This document shows, piece by piece, positions 24,901-36,900 of a stretch of DNA of 64,000 bases; position 1 is the stretch's first letter, and the number at the start of each line of letters is the position of its first letter. The DNA lies in the NCBI RefSeq assembly GCF_037975245.1, contig NC_092573.1, forward strand, positions 552,001-616,000. Direction: 5' to 3'. This DNA is from Apostichopus japonicus. Taxonomy: Eukaryota > Echinodermata > Holothuroidea > Aspidochirotida > Stichopodidae. The notes beneath the pieces are model-generated. The model was not told the origin of the DNA, ran no database searches, and was given only the letters and a program-made list of their open reading frames with translations. The position numbers and the translations under genes were made by a program.

Positions 24901-27900
24901 TCTTCGCAACCGTAAGATTAATTTTCATGGAACTTGGTTTGGTGGTACAAGAGGAAGGTCCTCTATATGAATATGGTGACAGTTTGTCCAATCTCATTAT
25001 TATTCATGAGGGGCGGGGCTAAGTGTTGTTTTTTGCAAAAAAAGCTTGAAATTAGGTTTTCTCAGCAATCCCAAGGTGGATTGATCTCATTCTTGGTACA
25101 TAGGTTACCCATCATGAGTAGACGATCCCTATTTATTTTGGTGCTAATATCATGAATATTAATGAGTGGGCGGGGCTTAGAGTGATTTTCAACAAATCTT
25201 CAGTATGACCCGGCCAGGAGTCGAACCCCTAACCTTCCAGCTGCAAGTCGGAATTCTACCCCAATACTATTAATGAGGGGGCATGAATATTAATGAGTGG
25301 TAGAGCTTAAAGCAAATTCTTTAAAATATCAATTTGTTCATCAAACTTGAGCTGATAGCAAGGAACAACATTTGTGTTGATGCTACATTAATATTCATAA
25401 AAGGTCGGAACCAAGTGTACACAATGAACCTACAGTAATATTTAGATGCCAAGGAATCTCAAAACCTCTTGGTTTTCTTGTTTAATATTGCAACGTTTCC
25501 ATTAATTATAATTTGGGATGAATAAATTAATTTAGTTAATTACAATCAGATGTAATTGGGATTCAGTCCCCTTCGTGTATTAGTCACTGTGACACACAGT
25601 CTGTATTTGTCAACAAGCTTGCTTATTCCAGAGAGTCATTCAAGGAGAGTAGCAGTGTGCCTAAAATTACCTAACCAATCAGAGATATATAAATATTTAT
25701 TTTTGGGTCATCAACTTTTCAGCCACTTGATTGACAAGTCATATCTTCATCACAGCTAATAGCATTGATTCACGCAACCACCCCCAACCCCCGCCCCCCC
25801 ACTCCTCCCCTTATCATTTCCTGCTAAGTTGAGCCATTCACAAATTGGTAACACTGAGTTAAATCCATGACTGAAGTAAATGAAGTCACCATTATTGCCA
25901 ACTGGACCTAGAGTAGAATTAGTAGCAAATGCCTGAACTAGAAATTCAAAGTCACTCTGATTTGTGGTAGAGCATGCATTGTGCTCCAGTATTTTTGAAA
26001 GAACAAGAAATTCAAAGTCACATTTATTTTGTGGTAGAGCATTCATAATACTCCAGTATTGTAACGAGAACAAGAAGTTCAAAGTCACTGTTATATTGTG
26101 GTAGAGCATGCATAGTGCTCCAGTATTGTTGAAAGTACAAGTTTATCCCTCTGGAATTTTTGGATATGCCATTCTAGTAATTACCCAAAAATTAGTCATT
26201 CAGTTTATAGTCAGTTTTATAGAAAATATTTACAACTTGCAAGGTGAATTCAGAAAATGGAAACGAATCTACAAGGACTGACCACTGTGTAGACATTTGC
26301 AATTTCTTGGCCAAAATGCACCAATACTGATATGATTATTATCAAGCAAGTTGCTCAAAATTACAAAGTCTCTTGGCTGTAACAGCTCCCTGGCAAGCTC
26401 AACATCTCCAGCTGGTGATTAATTCCAAAGACTTTACAAAACCAAAACACCTCTTTGTTTTTCAGCCGAGACGGATTTGTACTTTGTAAGCAATGAATAA
26501 TTATGCTTGGTCAATAGTTTAATCTAGAGTGGTCTTCATTTTGGCAGGAAAGGTAACTTTTAGCAAATTTGAATATTCATTTTCAGTATTTTCAGTTTCT
26601 TCTGCTGATTTTAGGGGGAAAATATAAAAATTGTGTCAGTTGTTGTCATAAAATAGGATCATCTCCTCAGACAGCATGCTGTGTTAATGGTCAATGTGAG
26701 GCACTTCTCAAAATGGAGAACTCTACACATTTTTCCACTAATGGTTAACTCTATGCACTTTCTACAAACGGGTTAACACTACAGACTGTGATAATGATTA
26801 CTCTTGTGTTCACTTTGGTACTGGTTAACTCTGTAAGTTGCCTAATAGGGAACCCCGCTACACTGTTAATTTGTGGCTCTAGTCACTGCGCTTTTTACGG
26901 TGACACTTCTCTCTTACCCTTGCAGAGAGTAATTCTGCTCGTGCCCTCGGCCAAGGAGGCATCGCCATCCTTCTGTCGTTATTCTATGAGTGGCATCGCC
27001 ACGATACCAGGAACAGACACATCGGGATCCGTAAAGCAATTCTGGGTGTCATCAAAAATATCACTAACCTCAGTGAGTATGTTACCATGAATAATACCGA
27101 AATTTGTCGATAAAAAGGAAAAACAAAACAGTGGGAGAGCGGAGAAGGATTGACAAGCCAGAAATGTTTTGCAAGAATAATCTGTTTAAAGGAAACAGCA
27201 AGTAGAAGAAGAAAAAAAACGACAGATTTGCAAACTACCAACAGTGAATGAAAAAGAAGATGCTTAAAGCTATATTAAGCTTAGCTGTGATAAATCAATA
27301 GAATGTTTTACATTCTCACAACGAGTAGAGATAATCTTAGAATGTGTAATCGCCAGAATGTGTAATGTCAGAAATGGACACATTGGAATCGGTAAAGAAA
27401 TTCTGAGTGTCATTAAAATTATCACTAACCTCATTTAGGTATGTCTTCATGAACGACTTTAATAAAAAGTGAAACAAACTAGCTCCAAATATGCTAGAAC
27501 AACATTGAGTGGTCACCAAGTGCCAAAACTTCTATAGCACTGTTTTCTGGCAACCCCAGGACTTCTGTTCCTTTTGCTTTGTGAGATTAACCGGAGTGTG
27601 GCTTTACAAACGTGACGATAAGAATATTCGATAAGACCTAACCTGGTCACCCATCTCAATGAACTATTTTCTAATATGATAATGTGAGTTAGAAATGAGC
27701 CACTTCTTGAAAGCTCTCTACTGTTCCAGGGGAAAAGAATATCCACAAATATCCTCAGGTTTTCATTCTCTGCAGTTTTTTGTTTCTTTCTTTTCTTAAC
27801 TCATAAAGGTATTTGAATTTTATCCTTAAATGGTGATACATCAATGAATGTAGTCTGACTTCAAAAGTTTCGTGGAATTGCGACACGGTATTAACCACAC

Positions 27901-30900
27901 CTTCTACTTTGGGGAAAGTAAAGAATAAACTTTCCATATGCAGTTTGTGTAAACACTGCGATACCAATTACCATACAGATCAAAAAAAGGGAAATTCATA
28001 ACATGAAATAATTTACCTTTTTTGTTCACTTTCGTAATACCGATTGAGATAAAGTCACCACTGGTAAAACAACCAGCAATTAGTTTAAATAACCATGTTC
28101 GTATGTGCAACTTCTCTTACTTTCTGTCTCTCTCTCTGCCTCTCATTTATCAGAATCCGGTAGAAAGGCCTTCATCGAAGCTGACGGGATTAAGATCCTG
28201 TACGGAATCATCTTAGATATGCCGAGTAGTTCAAGTGAGTTTGATACATCCATCAGACTTGTAGTTAATTCTGTATTGATGCTCGTATTCTAGCATAGTT
28301 GCCTGTATTTCTGTACTCGGGGGAATTTTGGCAATTAAGTAAAGACACCATACTACAAGATTATTAAGTTCTCGTTATTGTACTTAGAGCCTGGTACTCA
28401 TTCCAAGGGGAATTCTTCTTGTACTCGTATGCTAGCATAGTTGTCTGTGCTCATATCTACCTCCATAGATTTGAACTTGTACCAGTACTCGAATTCAGGG
28501 AATTTTGAAATCTAGCACAGGTACCTGTGCAAGGTTATGTACTCATACTCTCAAACTTAGAGCCTTGTACTCATATTGGTACTCATACTATATGGAATTG
28601 TACTTGTTCACATATTCCTGCTGTTGTGCTGGTACTACAAGTCTGACACTACAGCTGTAGCTTGTTCATATGTCTTCTTTTGTACTTCCAAGTCATTTTA
28701 TGAAATATACACTGATACCTCTGTACAGCTGTTTGGTTTTGAAATTATGCCACTCGTCTGGTACTGCTCTGTGACTCAAAATCCTGATCATGCAGGTTAC
28801 TTTGTTATAGCACATCATAGCTTTGTTTTCTGCATTGTTGGTGGGTGTAAGAAGTGTGGGTTTAATGGGGCAGTGGGTGTGTGGGTGTGTGGGTGAGTGG
28901 GAGGTGCAGTAAAACCCTCCACACCCATCCACTTGTTTGATTTAGGGGTAAAACATGTATTAGAAACATGTGGCTAATGTGTCCACTAACGAGGATGTTC
29001 AAAACCTGTTTCTTATAGAACTCTCTTGAATGTAAAGTAACCATTAGACCTCTCATCTCTTGGTCTCCTTTTTTACCTCCAGCCAAAGATCTGGATGGTA
29101 TCATCAGTCTCATCAGCATCATCCTTCGTAAGTGCTTTCCAAAGAATCGACTTCCAATCCCAACGATCAAGAGCTGCTTCCATTTCCCGATCCCAGACGG
29201 AGATGGAGGCTCCGTGGTTCTACCAGACGGTGAGTCAACAAGAAAAAAGAAAAAAATCGAAAATCCAATTGACTTTTTTTTTCTCACTACCTCATTAAGA
29301 CTACGTGTTGTATCCTGTCCATCCCATTATGTTGACCTCCTTCCCTTCCACCAACATCAAGTTATTATAAAGTTGTCTCACCATTAACTCCAAAGTATCA
29401 TATTGCTGACCCCTTCCCTCCCTCCCCCCTACCACCACCCCAAACCAAGAGTGTGTTTGGTTGTGTTGCTCATCATGGTATTTTATAGTAATATATGTTT
29501 AGCTATTTCAAATTTAATTAGTTTCCTGATAAGTAACATAATCAAACACTCCATCTATTCTTGGATGGGTTTTTTTTTCCACAGCGGCGGATGATGTCAT
29601 CGACGACAGCGATGACGGTGACGATGATGTCAGCAGTACCGACGAACCACCTGCAAGCAAAGAGGTCAGAGGTCAATTTGTGTTTTCAATTACTGAGGTA
29701 CCTTGAGGACTTTTTCCCCATAGTGAGGAACAGTTCATATTGTTTCTTTGATGGGTTTTATAATCCAGGTGATTTTTAGGTAGCTTCTAACGTAAACTAC
29801 ATGGGCAGCTTCTGTCTATAGGCAAAACAACAGAGGTGTGTTTCATCTGTTGGGTTTTCATTCTGTTCTGCATTAATGGCATTTTATGTAATATCTTCTA
29901 ATCTAACCTCGTTAGATGATTGTCGTTCAATATTCCAGAGGTTCCTTAAATGTCCAAAAAAAAAAAAAAAATCCAGTGGAATTGCCACTATTATACATTG
30001 CTGAGAATTTGAGTAGGTTAGATTCAGCTTTCACGAAAAAATTCACGTCTATTAGAGAAAATGGACTTTGTAATAAATAAAAGAAAACCATTAAAAATTT
30101 CAAACATTTGTGGCTTTGATGATGTCATGTTTAATAGATTTGCTCTCAAGTCATTCGTCATTTGTGTAAAGGAACATTAAAACTGTGATATCTTCTATAA
30201 ATGGAAGAAGATTTGATCTTAGCTGTTTGGGAAATTGTATCTCTACTTCAATGAGCCAATGATGATGGTTTGGATTCTCCCTTTAAACATATTCATCCCA
30301 CGCAGGCTGATCCAGAGGAAGAGGATGAATCAGCCGATACTAGTCAAACACGGACAACTCAAGATCTAGCCATGTACCAAGATTTTTTCGTGGAACTTAC
30401 CGATTTTGAAGAGGTAAACATTGTCTCAGTAATCTTAAGTTTGTATGCGTTGTTTTATGTGCATTGGTTTAGAGTCCTATCTCGCAGTGTGTGATGCATC
30501 CACATGCTTCTATCCAGGGTTATAGAACTAATGGTGGGAAGGGTGTAGGCCTGTACGTTTTAGAATGTCTCCACCAATGTCACTTTGGATAGCAATAGAT
30601 CCAACTCTCTTTAATCTCTTTTCCCCTTCAAGGCAAAGCACTGCTGTAATGTGTTTTACAACCAGGCCCTTAATTGGATTTGCAAAGGTGTATTGTGGGA
30701 GATGATTTTTACACCCCAGTGTGTGAGTAGTGACAAACTGTGTTTCCGGGAGCTAGTCAAATTCTCATCAATGTTTTCTTGAAAAGAATAACTGACAAAC
30801 ACAACCTGCCTCTTTCCTTTGGTTCATATTAGTAAAGATTCACAAACTTTACTCACAGCTCTAAGAAATGAGGAGAAAGGAAAGAAAAGGGAAGGGAAGG

Positions 30901-33900
30901 GAAAGGTGGTTCCTCTCTTGTGTATTAGTTTTATTTTCACATGTTTTGGAAGGCCTGGCCAGCATCTAGTAACCATGCAGGACCATAACTTTCTCTCATA
31001 ATTGGCCAGCATCTAGTTACCATGCAGGACCATAACTTTCTCTCATAATTGGCCAGCATCTAGTTACCATGCAGGACCATAACTTTCTCTCATAATTGGC
31101 CAGCATCTAGTTACCATGCAGGACCATAACTTTCTCTCATAATTGGCCAGCATCTAGTTACCATGCATGACCATAACTTTCTCTCATAACTGGCCAGCAT
31201 CTAGTTACCATGCAGGACCATAACTTTCTCTCATAATTGGCCAGCATCTAGTTACCATGTAGGACCATAACTTTCTCTCATAACTGGCCAGCATCTAGTT
31301 ACCATGCAGGACCATAACTTTCTCTCATAACTGGCCAGCATCTAGTTACCATGCAGGACCATAACTTTCTCTCATAATTGGCCAGCATCTAGTTACCATG
31401 TAGGACCATAACTTTCTCTCATAATTCTCCAGCATCTAGTTAAAATGCAGGACCAAAACTTTCTCTCATAATTGGCCAGCATCTAGTTACCATGTAGGAC
31501 CATAACTTTCTCTCATAACTGGCCAGCATCTAGTTACCATGCAGGACCATAACTTTCTCTCATAACTGGCCAGCATCTAGTTACCATGCAGGACCATAAC
31601 TTTCTCTCATAACTGGCCAGCATCTAGTTACCATGCAGGACCATAACTTTCTCTCATAACTGGCCAGCATCTAGTTACCATGCAGGACCATAACTTTCTC
31701 TCATAACTGGCCAGCATCTAGTTACCATGCAGGACCATAACTTTCTCTCATAACTGGCCAGCATCTAGTAACCATGTAGGACCATAACTTTCTCTCATAA
31801 TTCTCCAGCATCTAGTTAAAATGCAGGACCAAAACTTTCCCTCATAATTGGCCAGCATCTAGTTACCATGCAGGACCATAACTTTCTCTCATAACTGGCC
31901 AGCATCTAGTAACCATGCAGGACCATAACTTTCTCTCATAACTGGCCAGCATCTAGTTACCATGCAGGACCATAAGATTCTCTCATAATTGGCCAGCATC
32001 TAGTTACCATGCAGGACCATAACTTTCTCTCATAATTGGCCAGCATCTAGTTACCATGCAGGACCATAAGATTCTCTCATAATTGGCCAGCATCTAGTTA
32101 CCATGCAGGACCATAACTTTCTCTCATAATTGGCCAGCATCTAGTTACCATGCAGGACCATAAGATTCTCTCATAATTGGCCAGCATCTAGTTACCATGC
32201 AGGACCATAACTTTCTCTCATAATTGGCCAGCATCTAGTTACCATGCAGGACCATAACTTTCTCTCATAATTGGCCAGCATCTAGTTACCATGCAGGACC
32301 ATAAGATTCTCTCATAATTGGCCAGCATCTAGTTACCATGCAGGACCATAACTTTCTCTCATAATTGGCCAGCATCTAGTTACCATGCAGGACCATAAGA
32401 TTCTCTCATAATTGGCCAGCATCTAGTTACCATGCAGGACCATAACTTTCTCTCATAATTGGCCAGCATCTAGTTACCATGCAGGACCATAAGATTCTCT
32501 CATAATTGGCCAGCATCTAGTTACCATGCAGGACCATAACTTTCTCTCATAATTGGCCAGCATCTAGTTACCATGCAGGACCATAAGATTCTCTCATAAT
32601 TGGCCAGCATCTAGTTACCATGCAGGACCATAACTTTCTCTCATAACTGGCCAGCATCTAGTTACCATGCAGGACCATAACTTTCTCTCATAACTGGCCA
32701 GCATCTAGTTACCATGCAGGACCATAACTTTCTCTCATAATTCTCCAGCATCTAGTTAAAATGCAGGACCAAAACTTTCCCTCATAATTGGCCAGCATCT
32801 AGTTACCATGCAGGACCATAACTTTCTCTCATAACTGGCCAGCATCTAGTAACCATGCAGGACCATAACTTTCTCTCATAACTGGCCAGCATCTAGTTAC
32901 CATGCAGGACCATAAGATTCTCTCATAATTGGCCAGCATCTAGTTACCATGCAGGACCATAACTTTCTCTCATAACTGGCCAGCATCTAGTTACCATGCA
33001 GGACCATAACTTTCTCTCATAACTGGCCAGCATCTAGTTACCATGCAGGACCATAACTTTCTCTCATAATTGGCCAGCATCTAGTTACCATGCAGGACCA
33101 TAACTTTCTCTCATAATTGGCCAGCATCTAGTTACCATGCAGGACCATAAGATTCTCTCATAATTGGCCAGCATCTAGTTACCATGCAGGACCATAACTT
33201 TCTCTCATAATTGGCCAGCATCTAGTTACCATGCAGGACCATAAGATTCTCTCATAATTGGCCAGCATCTAGTTACCATGCAGGACCATAACTTTCTCTC
33301 ATAACTGGCCAGCATCTAGTTACCATGCAGGACCATAAGATTCTCTCATAATTGGCCAGCATCTAGTTACCATGCAGGACCAAAACTTTCCCTCATAATT
33401 GGCCAGCATCTAGTTACCATGCAGGACCATACCTTTCTCTCATAATTTTGACACTGAAAACCAAATTGATGTTATCTCTTCACTTTATTTCTGTGTCCAG
33501 TTCTTTCAAGATAGTCCTAACACTGAAGATGAAAGCTCTGATGGTTACATCGGAACGGATGCCTCGGAGGTCCATCACAGGAGTAGTAGTCGCGTCAGTT
33601 CCATTCTTCAGGGTAATCTGAGAGAAAACAGACTCAGCCTGCCTAACTTATCGTTGTATTCAAACTTTTCTGCCACGAAGCACTGTAATATGGAAGTCTC
33701 AGATTCAGAAATCCAACCAATCAGAGCACCCGGTGGTAAGTCCAGCCGTTGTAAGTCATCGTCACGGAAACAAGGCAGACATAAATCTAACGATAAAAAA
33801 CCAACTGCATCGAAAAAGGCTGCGAAGAATTCAAAGTCGTCGCCGAGTCTAAGACGGAGCGCTCCTCCAACCAAGAGCGGGGGCGCTAAACTCTCAAAGT

Positions 33901-36900
33901 CCTTGACATCGTTAAGAAGTCTGGAACAAGCGGGTCCATTCAAGGCCGGGGCCGAAGAGTATTGGGACAGACTGGATGCTCTGAGGTCATCCATGAGTAT
34001 ATCGCAGATGACCATCCAATCACAGACTGAATCTGGACAGTTACCTCTGGGAACCACAGAGAATGTCTACCCAGATGTGGATAACGTGTCTCCAGAATTT
34101 TACATCACTACGTCAGCCAGAACCAAGAGGGTGCAACCCTTTCAGCAGATCGCCCATCCCGACATGCTTGGACACGTGTCCCCAAAATGGAAGGAATTTT
34201 TATATGAAAGGCCAGTGAAAGCTCAGAGGTGATTACTTTCGTAAACAAACAAACTAGTTGGTTGTCTTTGTCAGTCGCTAGAGGTTTTGAACAGAGATTG
34301 GAGGTTGAAGTGTGGCTGGTTTTTTACGTTCTTCAATTTACACAAAACTAATGTACCAATGCCAGGATGCAAGTGTGACTTTCCTAGTAGCTCATTTTCC
34401 TCAATTAAATAAAAACTGTTCATCTATGATCAGATTTGTTTTATGTACAGTAAGCTTCAAGTAAATAGTTTTCAATAGTTTTGGGTAGAAACCTGGCAAT
34501 TTTTTATACCTTCATCTTTTCCAGAGCTTTTATATTTCAAGACATAGATAGATGTATACGGATGGAGTCCGTGTCGGATAGAGTTGTCTTCGACTTGGAC
34601 GGTATGACAGAAAAGATTGATAAATCAAACTATGGAAACTTATCAGCGTCCCTCGTGGAATCAACTTTACAATCAAGTCTGTAAGTAACAGGCAAAGCCA
34701 GCAGATCACTCTAATATATTTGATCATCAAATTTTGTGTGCAAGGCTGACAACAAATCCATTACCTCCAGTTATCTGCAATGTCATACAACAGTAGTACT
34801 TGTATTGCATTGTATGGCAGTGCCTTGTATGGTATTGTGTGGCAGTGCCTTGTATTGCATTGTATGGCAGTGCCTTGTATGGTATTGTGTGGCAGTGCCT
34901 TGTATTGCATTGTATGGCAGTGCCTTGTATGGTATTGTGTGGCAGTGCCTTGTATGGTATTGTGTGGCAGTGCCTTGTATTGTAATGTACTGTGTGGGAG
35001 TGCCTTGTATTATATTGTATGGCAGTGCCTTGTATGGTATTGTGTGGCAGTGCCTTGTATGGTATCGTGTGGCAGTGCCTTGTATTGTAATGTACTGTGT
35101 GGCAGTGCCTTGTATTGTAATGTACTGTGTGGCAGTGCCTTGTATTGTATTTGTGTGGCAGGGCCTTGTAAGGTATTATGTGGCAGTGCCTTGTATTTTA
35201 TTGTGTGGCAGTGCCTTGTACTGTATTGTGTGGCAGAGCCTTGTATGGTATTCTATTGTGCGGCATTGTATTGTGCCTTGTATGGTTTTGTATTGTATTG
35301 CAGTGTCTTGTATGGTATTATTGTGGGCAATGCCTTGTATTGTAATGAGTGGCATACCAGTGCCTTGTATGGTATTGTATTGTGTGGCAGTGTATTATAT
35401 TGTGTGGCAGTGCCTTGAATTGTATTGTGTGGCAGTGCCTTGAATTGTATTGTGTGGTAATGCCTTGTATTGTTTTGTATTGTGTGGCAGTGTATTATAT
35501 TGTGTGGCAGTGCCTTGAATTGTATTGTGTGGCAGTGCCTTGTATGGTATTGTGTGGCAATGCCTTGTTTTTGTATTGTGTGGCAGTGTATTGTATTGTG
35601 TGGCAGGGCCTTGTATTTTTTTGTATCTTGTGGCAGTGCCCTGTATGATATTGTGTTGCAGTGAACTGTATTGTGTGGCAGTGCCCTGTATGATATTGTG
35701 TTGCAGTGTATTGTATTGTGTGGCATTGTATTGTGTGGTAGTGCCTTGTATTGTGTTGTGTGGCGGTGCCTTGTATTGTGTTGTGTGGCAGTGCCTTGTA
35801 TTGTAATGTGTGGCAGTGCCTTTTATCGTTTTGTATTGTGTGGCAGTGCCCTGTATGATATTGTGTTGCAGTGTATTGTATTGTGTGACATTGTATTGTG
35901 TGGTAGTGCCTTGTATTGTGTTGTGTGGCGGTGCCTTGTATTGTGTGGCAGTGCCCTGTATTATGTTGTGTGGCAGTGCCCTGTATTATGTTGTGTGGCA
36001 GTGCCTTGTATTGTATTGTGTGGCAGTGCCTTGTATTGTATTGTGTGGTAGTGCCTTGTATTGTTTTGTATTGTGTGGCAGTGTATTATATTGTGTGGCA
36101 GTGCCTTGAATTGTATTGTGTGGCAGTGCCTTGTATGGTATTGTGTGGCAGGGCCTTGTATTTTTTTGTATCTTGTGGCAGTGCCCTGTATGATATTGTG
36201 TTGCAGTGTATTGTATTGTGTGACATTGTATTGTGTGGTAGTGCCTTGTATTGTATTGTGTGGCGGTGCCTTGTATTGTGTGGCAGTGCCCTGTATTATG
36301 TTGTGTGGCAGTGCCTTGTATTGTAATGTGTGGTAGTGCCTTTTATCGTTTTGTATTGTGTGGCAGTGCCTTGTATTGTATTGTGGGGCAGTGCCTTGTA
36401 TTGTATTGTGTGGCAGTGCCTTGTATTGTATTGTGTGGCAGTGCCTTGTATTGTATTGTGTGGCAGTGCCTTGTATTGTATTGTGTGGCAGTGCCTGTAT
36501 TGTATTGTGTGGCAGTGCTTGTATTGTATTGTGTGGCAGTGCCTTGTATTGTATTGTGTGGCAGTGGTTGTATTGTATTGTGTGGTGGTGTATTATATTG
36601 TATTGCAGACCTGTCAACTCTCCCAGTTTCAACGGCAGTTTGCTGGTATTTTAGGGCAATCTCACAGTCTCCTAACTTTATTTGCTAATATCCCAGGAAA
36701 AATTGGTTTCTAATATGTTTCCTTAATTTAATCATTGTTTTTACCCAAGTTAAAACATGGAGACACCTATTTCCTGTTTTGGGAAATAATTGCATAATAT
36801 GTGGCAATATGCTATCTTGTCCTGTAGCACTGATCTTAGTGTGATAACTAGTTTTTTGTAGCCTTTTTAATTGCAGAGGTGATGTGTTAAAACCCAAATT

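Noticed and set aside
30957-33447. CRISPR-like array
   Set aside because: The repeats are contiguous with no unique spacers, and the setting is an animal intron, so it is a minisatellite.
34736-36713. Open frames of up to 235 codons on both strands
   Set aside because: They lie entirely in the 25-bp minisatellite, whose unit lacks stop triplets in every frame, and inside an intron whose flanking exons join in phase without them.
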